From Commensalibacter nepenthis (GTDB lineage Bacteria > Pseudomonadota > Alphaproteobacteria > Acetobacterales > Acetobacteraceae): a stretch of 64,000 nt of DNA. The position numbers and the translations under genes are program-made. This document shows positions 19,827 through 28,617 of the stretch, one piece after another (the stretch's first letter is position 1; each line of letters starts with the position of its first letter). The notes under the pieces were generated by a model that searched no databases, was not told where the DNA came from, and was given only the letters and a program-made list of their open reading frames with translations. The DNA is taken from assembly GCF_029953305.1 (NCBI RefSeq), contig NZ_JASBAN010000001.1, positions 2,039,001-2,103,000 of the forward strand, given 5' to 3'.

Positions 19827-21905
19827 ATGCAACCACAAGATTCTTGTTCTCAAGAGCAGACCAAATCGACCAAAGAAAATCAATTTAAAGATAAAAGTTG
19901 GAAGACTTATTTTAAATATGCTTCTCGGCTTTTTGGTGTTGCTATATTTTTGGTTGCTATTTACGTCGTTCAAAATGAATTTAAGCATCTCAGTTTAAAA
20001 AAAATACAAGAGTCGTTGCATCAGATCCCAGATGTGGCTTTGTATGCAGCGGCTGGTTGTACATTCTTGTCTTTTTTAATTTTATCTTTTTATGATAAAT
20101 TGGCCATTATTCAGGTCGGTCATCGTTTATCGTTTTTAAAAGCAGCATTTGCGTCTTTTTGTTCTTATGTTTTATCCCATAATATAGGTTTTTCCGCTGT
20201 TTCAGGGGCAATTGTTCGCTTCCGCTTATATGGTAGTTGGGGATTGCAAGCGATTGAGATCGTACAAGTAATCGCTTTTTGCTCTATTACTTATTTTTTG
20301 GGTGCCGCTGTTTTAATTGGAACCTTGTTTATTTTTAAAGCAAGTGACCTTCCAATAATAGGGAATGAATTACCGGCTTATGTTTTTATGATTCTTGGTG
20401 GGATATGCTGGTTATTTGTCACTTTATATGTTGTAATTTCATTTTATTGTAATGAATTAAAATTGTGGAAATATCGTTTTTCTTTCCCTAAACCAATGAT
20501 GGCTGTTGCACAAATTATTGTTGCAACAGCTGAAGTTATTGCGACAGCAGCCATTCCTTATTGCATTATTCCTGATTATTCACATATTGCAGGGCATCAA
20601 TCTATCAATTTTGCAACTTTTTTAGGAATTTATATAGCATCTTATTCTGCGGGATTAATTTCCAGTGTTCCGGGTGGGGTCGGTGTTTTTGAAGGAAGTA
20701 TGTTATATGCGTTAAAGCCCTATATGCCTGCCGAAGATATTGTTTCAGTTATTTTTATTTTTAGATTATTTTATTATCTGATCCCATTATTTTTTGCTGG
20801 TATTATGTTTGCGGGACACGAGGTGTTTTTACGTGGAGGGAATGCGCTTCATAAGAATGCAAAGAAGTTATTCGTATTTAAACTGCGCCCGAGGTCTTCT
20901 TCTGCTGAAAATATTAGAGAAAGCGATGCTGCTTTTTCAGTCAATGTTGCTGCGGCAACAACGTCTCTTTGTGGGTTAATTGCTTTGGCATTGCCATTAC
21001 TGGATCCTACGAAAATGGCAGTCAGGAAGTCTCTGTTTCTTATCATAGAGATTGCTGGTGATTATTTACTGTCTTTTTTTGGAATGTTGTTGTTGATATT
21101 AACCGTTGCTTTGGCCAGAAGGATTACGATGGCTTGGTGTCTCAGTTTGGTTACTTTGATTTTGTTAGCTGTAATTACTTTGTTACGAGGTGCGCCGATA
21201 TATGTGCCGATTATTTTTACATTATCAGCCTTTTTTATTGCACCGTTCAGAAATTGCTATTATCGCAAAGCAAATTTTAGCGCAACACCATTATCATTGA
21301 AAACAGCAATCGAAATTTTAATTTTAATAGTAACAATCTATGTCATTATTTGGCTAAGCCCACACCATTCAATTAATCACGGTATTGTTGAGATATTTCT
21401 TTCTCATCATGTTTCTTTTGAGATCAAATCGATTATTGCATTTATGGTATTGGTAGGGTGTACGGTTTTATTTAAAATGATGCTTCCGGCGCGTATTCGT
21501 TTTGACAGCTGGTCACAAGAAACGCAAGAGCTTTATGAGATATTGTCCAACTCCACTATTGGAAATGTGGTGGGTATAGATCCTGATGCGATTGTAATTT
21601 GTTCGACAGCAGGTACAGTTGCCCCATTTTTAAGAAGGGAAGGGCTGTTAATTGGTCTTGGCGATCCTGTTGGAAAGAAAAGTGAAATCATCAATACGAT
21701 TTGGAGATTGCGAGATTTGGCAACTCAAGAACATCGTTCTCTTGCATTTTGGAATGTCAGCGAAAAATATTTATCAATTTATCAAGATTTAGGGTTGGCA
21801 AATATGCCTCTTAAAACAGATCGCTATGTTTGTTGCGAGTTATATTATATGAATTATTTGCACCAGCTTATTGAAAATAAAAAGTATGATAATTTATTAT
21901 CGTAA
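19827..21905 (+). CDS. mprF: MprF-like lysyl-phosphatidylglycerol flippase with shortened synthase domain
   Basis: MprF proteins make lysyl-phosphatidylglycerol from Lys-tRNA and flip it outward, giving resistance to cationic peptides. The 692-residue product has about 14 membrane segments; the flippase region contains YSAGLISSVPGGVGVFEGS near residue 275. A cytoplasmic DUF2156 region begins near residue 560, with LIGLGDPVGKK and AFWNVSEKYLSIYQDLGL. Where homologues continue with 'KLGEEA.VDL..F' and a second GNAT lobe, this protein ends after about 30 unrelated residues. Full-length relatives have about 840 residues, so the catalytic second lobe seems missing. The 3' end overlaps the convergent thpR-like gene by 9 bases. 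Confidence 0.85.
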   Translation: MQPQDSCSQEQTKSTKENQFKDKSWKTYFKYASRLFGVAIFLVAIYVVQNEFKHLSLKKIQESLHQIPDVALYAAAGCTFLSFLILSFYDKLAIIQVGHRLSFLKAAFASFCSYVLSHNIGFSAVSGAIVRFRLYGSWGLQAIEIVQVIAFCSITYFLGAAVLIGTLFIFKASDLPIIGNELPAYVFMILGGICWLFVTLYVVISFYCNELKLWKYRFSFPKPMMAVAQIIVATAEVIATAAIPYCIIPDYSHIAGHQSINFATFLGIYIASYSAGLISSVPGGVGVFEGSMLYALKPYMPAEDIVSVIFIFRLFYYLIPLFFAGIMFAGHEVFLRGGNALHKNAKKLFVFKLRPRSSSAENIRESDAAFSVNVAAATTSLCGLIALALPLLDPTKMAVRKSLFLIIEIAGDYLLSFFGMLLLILTVALARRITMAWCLSLVTLILLAVITLLRGAPIYVPIIFTLSAFFIAPFRNCYYRKANFSATPLSLKTAIEILILIVTIYVIIWLSPHHSINHGIVEIFLSHHVSFEIKSIIAFMVLVGCTVLFKMMLPARIRFDSWSQETQELYEILSNSTIGNVVGIDPDAIVICSTAGTVAPFLRREGLLIGLGDPVGKKSEIINTIWRLRDLATQEHRSLAFWNVSEKYLSIYQDLGLANMPLKTDRYVCCELYYMNYLHQLIENKKYDNLLS

Positions 21906-22433
21906 CCTATAATTTGATTTAATATCATAATGAGTATGGTTTTTGTTGTGATATGTACTAAAAATAGAAAATTGAAGAATTTCAAAGGACTCCGTTTTAA
22001 ACAAATTATACTGATACAACCAATTTGCAATTTGTTCTTCGCTGGTGCCTATACCTTTTGCTAAAGTGATTTCAGGAATATAGCGTTTTTTACTGGGTTT
22101 TATTTCAAATTGCTGAACAATATGTTCTATTTTCTTTTTTAAATGTAGCAAAGCTGGCGTTGACGAGACGAGAACTGAAAATTTATCTTCTTCAGTTGCT
22201 AATCTGTCATGATGCACCCCTTGGACAATTAGTTCAAAGCGAGGCGCTTTGATTTGTTCCAAAGCAGTATCGATCTCGTTCATGAGTATATAGTTTTTAA
22301 TCTCACCAATATGGCAAAGGGAAATGTGATAAGTATCTGGGTCATTCCAGTAAATAGATGGCAGGCTGCCACGCAATGTGCTGATATGAGATGAAATATG
22401 GTCAGGTAGTGATAAGCCTATAAAGTAACTCAT
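21897..22433 (-). CDS. thpR: 2H phosphoesterase, ThpR-like (RNA 2',3'-cyclic phosphodiesterase)
   Basis: The 178-residue protein belongs to the 2H phosphoesterase/LigT fold. It begins MSYFIGLSLPDHI and carries a first catalytic motif, HISLCHIGE, near residue 40. The second motif, normally HxT/S-L, reads PEITLAKG, with Glu replacing the His. A two-histidine mechanism would therefore be impaired. The reading frame extends 34 codons further upstream, but homology-like sequence begins at the ATG at 22433. It is convergent with mprF and overlaps it by 9 bases. Confidence 0.75.
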   Translation of the reverse strand: MSYFIGLSLPDHISSHISTLRGSLPSIYWNDPDTYHISLCHIGEIKNYILMNEIDTALEQIKAPRFELIVQGVHHDRLATEEDKFSVLVSSTPALLHLKKKIEHIVQQFEIKPSKKRYIPEITLAKGIGTSEEQIANWLYQYNLFKTESFEILQFSIFSTYHNKNHTHYDIKSNYRLR

Positions 22434-22563
22434 TATTTTGACTGATAATGTATAAAAGATAACAAATCTATACTTATAAAAATCATAAAAACAACATATT
22501 TTTTTGTATACTTGATATTTAGCTAGTAATTGCAATATATTAATAGTTAATGAAAACTATTTT

Positions 22564-23346
22564 ATGAGAAGAGTAATGGCATTTCGTCCTAATTCATATC
22601 ACAATACATCACAAGTTGATGCACAGGTTGCATTTGATGCTGGTCTGCGCAGCTATATGCTTCGAGTATATAACTGGATGGCATCAGGCTTGTTATTAAC
22701 CGCGTTGGTTTCTTATCTGGTGGCGAATTCATCTTTGGGCAATATTTTCTATCAAAGAGTGTTTGCAAATGGATCTACACATTTAACGCCGACAATGCTT
22801 GGGTTTATTGCTATATTATCCCCTCTAGCATTTGTCTTGGTAATGTCTTTTGGGATTAATCGTTTATCTACACAGACTGCACAGGCTTTATTCTGGGCTT
22901 TGTGTGCGGCAATGGGGATCAGTATGGCGAGTATTTTCTTTGTGTATACAGGGGAATCTATTGCCAGAACTTTTCTTGTTGCAGCCAGTATGTTCGCAGG
23001 GATGTCTTTATGGGGATATACGACACAACGTGATTTGACTGGAATCGGATCATTTTTGGGTATGGGACTTTTTGGTTTGGTTATTGCAATGGTGATTAAT
23101 ATGTTTTTTCATAGTTCTGGAATGTCTTTGTTAATCAGTATTGTTGGTGTTGTTGTGTTTACTGGTCTTGCAGCAACCGATACTCAAAGAATTAAATTAT
23201 CTTATCAAACATTCTATCAATATGAAGGTGCTGATATGGCAGCCAAACATAGTGTGTATGATGCCTTAACCCTATATTTGAACTTTATTAACTTGTTTCA
23301 ATTTTTGTTACAATTTATGGGTGTTCGATCAGGAAGTAATGACTAA
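22564..23346 (+). CDS. Bax inhibitor-1/YccA family membrane protein
   Basis: The 260-residue protein has seven hydrophobic segments and the BI-1 family pattern: an N-terminal VFNKVYNWM-like start (LRVYNWMASGLLLTALVSY), a central GYTTQRDLTGIGSFLGMGLFG-type loop, and a C-terminal DTQ...Y..Y..AL.LYLDFINLF-like end (YDALTLYLNFINLFQFLLQF). Bacterial members include calcium-leak channels; the role here is unknown. The ATG at 22564 has an alternative at 22576 (MAFRPN). A strong terminator follows. Confidence 0.9.
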   Translation: MRRVMAFRPNSYHNTSQVDAQVAFDAGLRSYMLRVYNWMASGLLLTALVSYLVANSSLGNIFYQRVFANGSTHLTPTMLGFIAILSPLAFVLVMSFGINRLSTQTAQALFWALCAAMGISMASIFFVYTGESIARTFLVAASMFAGMSLWGYTTQRDLTGIGSFLGMGLFGLVIAMVINMFFHSSGMSLLISIVGVVVFTGLAATDTQRIKLSYQTFYQYEGADMAAKHSVYDALTLYLNFINLFQFLLQFMGVRSGSND

Positions 23347-23801
23347 TTTATTTTAGTTATCTTGCAGTTGACTGACATAGCAAAAATGCACTGAATAATT
23401 TCAGTGCATTTTTTGTAACATGTATTTGTGTTGTAATTATCACTTGGTTTGTAAAGTTGAGATTTTTGCAATTTTTACATCGTTTCATCGAGTGTTTAGG
23501 CGTAGTATATACCCACCATAACTGTGTTAATTCAATGTTATTGCGATAGTTTTTTGAATGTTTTGAGAAAGCTAGTTGTAACATACAATTATTTATAGTA
23601 GGAATAGGGCACCAAATTAACATTATTGCTTTAAAAAGATTTATGTCTTTTTTATGTGCATATAATGGTGTTATTATGAGTATCAAGGGTTTTTAATAAA
23701 ATTACCAAAAAACATTTTATTAAAAATTCTAAAAAAGAAAGATGTTCTATAAGATGAACAAGCTGATGAGTTGAGCAATGTCAGAATCAACGAGGCATAG
23801 A
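23347..23801. other. Intergenic region before cyoA
   Basis: This AT-rich stretch contains the terminator at 23382-23414 and the probable cyo promoter region near its right end. A minus-strand reading frame at 23357-23686 crosses the terminator, has no start signal and matches no family I recognise, so I see no gene here. Confidence 0.6.
23382..23414. terminator. Rho-independent terminator
   Basis: AAAAATGCACTGAA pairs with TTCAGTGCATTTTT around a 4-base loop. The flanking A and T runs make it work in both directions. It ends the BI-1 family gene. Confidence 0.9.
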
Positions 23802-24776
23802 ATGAAAAAAATATTACCGAAAATTACATTGTCGGTAGTGGGTTTAGCATCTACCTTAATGCTAGGTGGATGTAATTTGGCTATAATGGATCCTAAGGGA
23901 ACTATTGGACAAGGCGAAAAAAGTTTAATTTTAATGTGTGCTGGGGCAATGTTATGTATTGTTATCCCAGTAATCATTGCGACTTTGTTCGTTGCATATC
24001 GTTATCGTAAGTCAAATACGAATGCGACATATGCACCAAAATGGGATTTTTCAACAACGATTGAAATTCTTGTTTGGGGTATTCCAATGTGTTTGATTGC
24101 ATTCCTTGCATATCATACATATGTATCTTCTCATGAATTAGATCCATATAAACCAATTGCTGCTCCTGCTGATAATCCAAATGTAAAACCGATAAATGTA
24201 CAAGTGGTTGCATTAAACTGGAAATGGTTATTCATTTACCCAGATTTAGGAATTGCAACGGTGAACGAAATGGCAATGCCAATCAATACACCTGTTGCAT
24301 TCCGTTTAACATCTGATGCAACAATGAATTCTTTTTGGATTCCACAATTGGGTTCTCAAGTTTATGTGATGGCTGGAATGCAAACACAATTGCATTTAAT
24401 GGCAACATCTACTGGTACATTTAGAGGCGTTTCAAGTAACTATAGTGGTTTTGGATATTCAGAAATGAAATTTAAAGCTATTGCAACTGATCAAAAAGGT
24501 TTTGATGAGTGGGTTGAAAAGGTTAAAGCTTCTTCTAAGCAATTAGATAGCAAAGATAGTGATGTCTATAAACACTTAAGAGAAGATCAAATGGAATATG
24601 CTAAGACTCATGAAGGAAATGTTCTCTATCAAGAGCCAATCTATTATGGCACTGTTGGGCACCATTTCTTTGATGATATTGTTGGGCAATATAATGATGG
24701 TCATTATCATGTCGAAAGTCATGGTCATAGTCCAGAAGCTCCTGCTCAATCTAATGATATGCACTCAGGGGAATAG
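23802..24776 (+). CDS. cyoA: Cytochrome bo3 quinol oxidase subunit II
   Basis: CyoA is the periplasmic cupredoxin-like subunit of the ubiquinol oxidase. The 324-residue protein starts [10 protein letters not shown] and has a lipoprotein signal ending LMLGGC (Cys24), two membrane helices and a soluble domain with [20 protein letters not shown] and the [18 protein letters not shown] region. The copper-A ligands of cytochrome c oxidases are absent, as expected for a quinol oxidase. An ATG at 23778 is in frame, but 23802 is preceded by GAGG at ideal spacing and gives a proper signal peptide. It is the first gene of cyoABCD. Confidence 0.93.
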   Translation: MKKILPKITLSVVGLASTLMLGGCNLAIMDPKGTIGQGEKSLILMCAGAMLCIVIPVIIATLFVAYRYRKSNTNATYAPKWDFSTTIEILVWGIPMCLIAFLAYHTYVSSHELDPYKPIAAPADNPNVKPINVQVVALNWKWLFIYPDLGIATVNEMAMPINTPVAFRLTSDATMNSFWIPQLGSQVYVMAGMQTQLHLMATSTGTFRGVSSNYSGFGYSEMKFKAIATDQKGFDEWVEKVKASSKQLDSKDSDVYKHLREDQMEYAKTHEGNVLYQEPIYYGTVGHHFFDDIVGQYNDGHYHVESHGHSPEAPAQSNDMHSGE

Positions 24777-24781
24777 GAAAG

Positions 24782-26770
24782 ATGTTAGGAATTTTAACTC
24801 TTAAAGATATTCCATATAATGTACCCATTTTGGTGGGAACATTTATCGGGGTAGTTATAGTCGGATTAGCAGTTCTTTTTGCTATTACCTATTATGGCAA
24901 GTGGACGGTTTTATTCAAAAATTGGCTTTTCTCGGTTGATCATAAACGTATCGGTATTATGTATATCGTTCTTGCGTTGGTCATGCTGTTCCGTGGCTTC
25001 TGTGATGCATTGATGATGCGTTTACAGCAAGCAATTGCTTTTGATAGCCCAGGCTATTTGCCACCACATCACTATGATCAAATCTTTACAGCACACGGCA
25101 CGATCATGATTTTCTTCATGGCGATGGCGTTTATGCAAGGTTTGTTCAATTTGATTGTTCCGTTGCAAATTGGTGCTCGTGACGTTGCGTTTCCATTTCT
25201 TAACTCATTAAGTTTTTGGTTAACAACATCTGGTGCGATTCTGGTTAATATCTCTCTCTTCATTGGTGAGTTCTCTACAGCAGGTTGGTTGGCATATCCT
25301 CCAGTATCTGAATTACAATTCAGCCCTGGCGTTGGTGTTGACTATTATATTTGGGCGGTTCAGATCTCTGGTATTGGGACGGTATTAACTGCGGTCAACT
25401 TTATGACTACATTGTGTAAAATGCGTGCCCCTGGCATGACATGGATGCGTATGCCAGTCTTTTGTTGGACTGTTTTTGCAGCATGTATTATGATTTACAC
25501 AACTTTTCCAGCATTAACCGTTTCAATTGCTGAATTAACACTTGATCGTTATTTAGGAATGCATTTCTTTACCAATGAGCTCGGCGGTAACGTAATGTTA
25601 TACTTGAACTTAATTTGGGCATGGGGACATCCAGAGGTTTACATTCTTGTTATTCCTGCGTTTGGCTGTTTCTCTGAATTGGTTCCAGTATTCTGTAAAA
25701 AACCATTATTTGGTTATGCTACAATGGTTTATGCAACCTTAACAATTACAATATTGTCATTGTTAGTTTGGGTTCACCATTTCTTTACCATGGGTGCAGG
25801 CGCAAACGTCAACTCATTCTTTGGTATTATGACGATGATTATCGCTATTCCAACAGGGGTTAAAATCTTTAACTGGTTGTTCACAATGTATAGAGGGCGT
25901 ATTGAATTTACAGCACCTATGTATTGGACGATTGGTTTTATGATTGTCTTTGTTATTGGTGGTATGACCGGTGTTATGCTTGCTATTCCTGCAAGTGACT
26001 TTGTATTACATAACAGTGAATTCTTGATTGCTCACTTCCATAACACAATTATTGGTGGTGTGTATTTTGGTTATATTGCTGGTATGAACTTTTGGGCACC
26101 GAAAGTGACTGGCTTTAAAATGAGCCAATCTTTGGGTAAAGCAGCATTCTGGTTCTGGTTCTTCGGTTTCTTCCTTTCATTCATGCCTCTATATATTACA
26201 GGTTTTGATGGAATGATTCGTCGTTTGAATCATTATGACAATCCTGATTGGCATATTTGGTTAATCATTGCTTGTGTTGGTGTATTCTGTATCCTTTGTG
26301 GTGTTGTTTGTCAGTTAACACAAATCTTCCTTGGTATTCTAAATATGAATAAACCTGAAAACAGAGATGTTACAGGGGATCCATGGGATGGTCGTACATT
26401 AGAATGGTCAACTTCTTCACCAGCTCCTATTTACAACTTTGCTCATATTCCAGTTGTTCACGCACGTGATGCATTTGCTTATGATAAAGAACATGGTATT
26501 GACACACGTCGTACTTCTGAACCTTATCAAGACATCATTATGCCAAAAAATACCTCTGCAGGTTTCTTTATTGGTGCGCTTTCATTTGTCTTTGGGTTTG
26601 CCGCAGTATGGCATATTTGGTGGTTGGCTATTGCCGCTGGTATCCTTATGTTGATAATTGTCATAGGGTATAGCTTTAAGGAAGACAAAGAATTTGTTAT
26701 CCCTGCTGCAGAAGTCGAACGTATTGAGAAAGAGCATTCTCGTAACATTATGACACAGGTGGCTGAATAA
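24782..26770 (+). CDS. cyoB: Cytochrome bo3 quinol oxidase subunit I
   Basis: CyoB holds heme b, heme o3 and copper B and pumps protons. The 662-residue protein has about 15 membrane helices. [10 protein letters not shown] lies near residue 55 and [12 protein letters not shown] carries a heme ligand His. [13 protein letters not shown] carries the copper-B His and cross-linked Tyr, HHFFTMG the copper-B pair, and [10 protein letters not shown] the heme ligands. The start lies 5 bases after cyoA, and the end overlaps cyoC by one base (TAATG). Confidence 0.97.
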   Translation: MLGILTLKDIPYNVPILVGTFIGVVIVGLAVLFAITYYGKWTVLFKNWLFSVDHKRIGIMYIVLALVMLFRGFCDALMMRLQQAIAFDSPGYLPPHHYDQIFTAHGTIMIFFMAMAFMQGLFNLIVPLQIGARDVAFPFLNSLSFWLTTSGAILVNISLFIGEFSTAGWLAYPPVSELQFSPGVGVDYYIWAVQISGIGTVLTAVNFMTTLCKMRAPGMTWMRMPVFCWTVFAACIMIYTTFPALTVSIAELTLDRYLGMHFFTNELGGNVMLYLNLIWAWGHPEVYILVIPAFGCFSELVPVFCKKPLFGYATMVYATLTITILSLLVWVHHFFTMGAGANVNSFFGIMTMIIAIPTGVKIFNWLFTMYRGRIEFTAPMYWTIGFMIVFVIGGMTGVMLAIPASDFVLHNSEFLIAHFHNTIIGGVYFGYIAGMNFWAPKVTGFKMSQSLGKAAFWFWFFGFFLSFMPLYITGFDGMIRRLNHYDNPDWHIWLIIACVGVFCILCGVVCQLTQIFLGILNMNKPENRDVTGDPWDGRTLEWSTSSPAPIYNFAHIPVVHARDAFAYDKEHGIDTRRTSEPYQDIIMPKNTSAGFFIGALSFVFGFAAVWHIWWLAIAAGILMLIIVIGYSFKEDKEFVIPAAEVERIEKEHSRNIMTQVAE

Positions 26771-27393
26771 TGAGTGAAAATAGTACAATGACAGCAAATA
26801 GTGGTCACCACGAACACGAACATGAAAATCATTCAGTCTTTGGCTTTTGGTTATATCTTATGTCTGACTGTGTTATTTTCGGGTGTTTGTTTGCCAGTTA
26901 TGCTGTATTACATGGACAATTTTTTAATGATAACATAACTTTCAAAGCATTGATGAGTAAAGGCGTCATTGAATGGCAGACGGTAGCTTATGAAACAGCT
27001 TTACTGTTATTAAGTTCGTTGACATTTGGCTTTGCTATGCTATCTGCCCATAAAGGGAACAAATCTGGAACATTGCTTTGGATGGTTGTCTCAGCAGTAT
27101 TAGGTGCAGGATTTCTTGGTTTAGAAATTAACGAATTCATGCATTTAATTGCACATGGTGCAACGCCAGAATCTTGTGCGCATTGGTCTGCATTTTTTAC
27201 CCTTGTTGGAACACATGGATTGCATGTGACTCTTGGTCTGATTTGGATGATAGTTCTTATGGTGCAAGTTGCGACCAAAGGGGTTAATTCAAAGATGATG
27301 CCTCGTTTGACTTGTCTAAGTTTATTCTGGCATTTCCTTGATATTATCTGGATCTGTGTATTTAGTTTTGTTTATCTGTTGAGTATGGTGTAA
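26770..27393 (+). CDS. cyoC: Cytochrome bo3 quinol oxidase subunit III
   Basis: The 207-residue membrane protein has five predicted helices after a His/Glu-rich N-terminus (GHHEHEHENHS). It contains FGFWLYLMSDCVIFGCLFASYAVL and THGLHVTLGLIWM, signatures of heme-copper oxidase subunit III. The start overlaps the cyoB stop and the stop overlaps the cyoD start, which indicates translational coupling. Confidence 0.95.
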   Translation: MSENSTMTANSGHHEHEHENHSVFGFWLYLMSDCVIFGCLFASYAVLHGQFFNDNITFKALMSKGVIEWQTVAYETALLLLSSLTFGFAMLSAHKGNKSGTLLWMVVSAVLGAGFLGLEINEFMHLIAHGATPESCAHWSAFFTLVGTHGLHVTLGLIWMIVLMVQVATKGVNSKMMPRLTCLSLFWHFLDIIWICVFSFVYLLSMV

Positions 27394-27734
27394 TGGTAGA
27401 AAATCATGCAGTTTCTTCTCATGGGGAAGACCATGGACACGGCTCTATAGTTTCTTATATTGTTGGGTTCATACTATCTGTTATATTGACAGTTGGATCT
27501 TTTTGGTCTGTCTTAGGACATGCCTTATCAAATAGTGCAGTAATAATTGCATTAGGAGTGTTGGCTGTATTACAAATATTTGTACAAGTCACCTTCTTCT
27601 TGCATGTCAGTGCTGCTCCTGAACAACGTTCAGAGGTTGTTTCTTTCTTATTCTCTGTATTTGTTGCTTTGGTAATTTGTTTTGGTACATTATTCGTTAT
27701 GCATAATGTTGGTCATTTAATGATGGCTCGCTAA
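27393..27734 (+). CDS. cyoD: Cytochrome bo3 quinol oxidase subunit IV
   Basis: The 113-residue protein has a His-rich N-terminus (SHGEDHGHGS), then three membrane helices, with ALGVLAVLQIFVQVTFFLH matching the subunit IV consensus 'a..Q..vql.fFLH'. It closes the operon. No cyoE (heme o synthase) follows, so that enzyme must be encoded elsewhere. Confidence 0.94.
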   Translation: MVENHAVSSHGEDHGHGSIVSYIVGFILSVILTVGSFWSVLGHALSNSAVIIALGVLAVLQIFVQVTFFLHVSAAPEQRSEVVSFLFSVFVALVICFGTLFVMHNVGHLMMAR

Positions 27735-27787
27735 TTTCATAATAATCTGTCTTTGTCGTTGATAAAGACAGATGAAATGAACCAATA

Positions 27788-27828
27788 AAAAAGCCCTTAA
27801 CTTTTGAAATAAAGGTTAAGGGCTTTTC
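27788..27828. terminator. Rho-independent terminator of the cyo operon
   Basis: AAAAGCCCTTAACTTT pairs with AAAGGTTAAGGGCTTTT with one bulge. The arms are flanked by A and T runs, so it can serve both cyoD and the convergent fdxA. Confidence 0.9.
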
Positions 27829-27849
27829 TTTATGAGTTCTGTAAAGAAA

Positions 27850-28182
27850 TTAATCTTTGTGGGGTTCTCTTGAAAGCATATTTTTTTTATCTGTTTTGCC
27901 ATTCCATTCATCTGCATCAGCAGGTGTATCGCCTTTTCGGCTCATATTAGGCCACGATTTCGAAAGCTCAGCATTGAGTTCTAACCAATCTGCAGCACGA
28001 TTGTCACTGTCTGGGAAGATGGCTTCTGCGGGGCATTCTGGTTCACATACGCCGCAATCAATACATTCTTCTGGGCTAATCACAAGGAAGTTTTCACCAG
28101 CATAGAAACAATCTACGGGGCAAACTTCGACACAATCCATATATTTGCAACGAATGCAGTTTTCCGTGACCACATAGGTCAT
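27850..28182 (-). CDS. fdxA: Seven-iron ferredoxin FdxA
   Basis: The 110-residue protein carries one 3Fe-4S and one 4Fe-4S cluster. The N-terminal cysteines lie in [18 protein letters not shown] and the second set in [15 protein letters not shown]. The C-terminal extension, with WLELN and SKSWPN, is typical of alphaproteobacterial FdxA. I chose the ATG at 28182, preceded by GGAG; the longer open frame to 28251 lacks homology. In many relatives it sits with the helicase, the S4 protein and carD; carD is missing here. Confidence 0.95.
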   Translation of the reverse strand: MTYVVTENCIRCKYMDCVEVCPVDCFYAGENFLVISPEECIDCGVCEPECPAEAIFPDSDNRAADWLELNAELSKSWPNMSRKGDTPADADEWNGKTDKKNMLSREPHKD

Positions 28183-28208
28183 TGCTTTCTCCGATTCATA
28201 TCTGTTAA

Positions 28209-28224
28209 AGGGGTATATACCCCT
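28209..28224. promoter_or_regulatory. 16-bp perfect palindrome upstream of fdxA
   Basis: AGGGGTATATACCCCT is a perfect palindrome whose near edge lies 27 bases before the fdxA start codon. G/C-run palindromes with an AT centre resemble operators of metal-sensing repressors. No regulator gene is adjacent. Its role is inferred from symmetry and position. Confidence 0.45.
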
Positions 28225-28323
28225 AGTCATTAAGAAATCTGTGGCATTCAATTTAATTTGAATACTTTGTCATAGTGATTTAGTAACTATTTAAGGCTAT
28301 GACAAGAAAATAATTTATATTCT

Positions 28324-28617
28324 TTATAACTTTACATCTGAAGTTTCAAGAATTTCTTGATAAATCAGCGAGATATTTTTTGCTGCAACGCGTTGTTTGG
28401 TTAAATTAAGAATTTTAATGACTCTAATTGTATCGTACCAAACAAATGTTAAAATATCGTTCTTTTTAATGGTGTGGGATGCTTTTGTAACGGAATATGA
28501 ATTCAGACGAAAATTTCCGAGTTTTGTGTGTTTAGTACTCATACTTCGTGTTTTATAGATCCTAGCATGCCATAACCAGAGATCTATACGTTGAGTTTGG
28601 CTTTCAGTATCAATCAT
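28324..28617 (-). CDS. RNA-binding S4 domain protein (HslR-like)
   Basis: The 97-residue protein begins MIDTESQTQRIDLWLWHARIYKTRS, the usual start of Hsp15/HslR-type S4 proteins ('RlDkWLWfaRf.KtRs'). HslR binds stalled 50S-nascent chain complexes in E. coli; the role here is assumed. The rest of the S4 core is diverged: the usual VNG and G-D motifs appear as RLNSYSV and KKNDIL. The start ATG overlaps the helicase stop by 8 bases, so the genes are translationally coupled. Confidence 0.75.
   Translation of the reverse strand: MIDTESQTQRIDLWLWHARIYKTRSMSTKHTKLGNFRLNSYSVTKASHTIKKNDILTFVWYDTIRVIKILNLTKQRVAAKNISLIYQEILETSDVKL

Noticed and set aside
23357-23686. 109-residue minus-strand reading frame before cyoA
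   Set aside because: It runs through a strong terminator hairpin, has no start signal and resembles no family.
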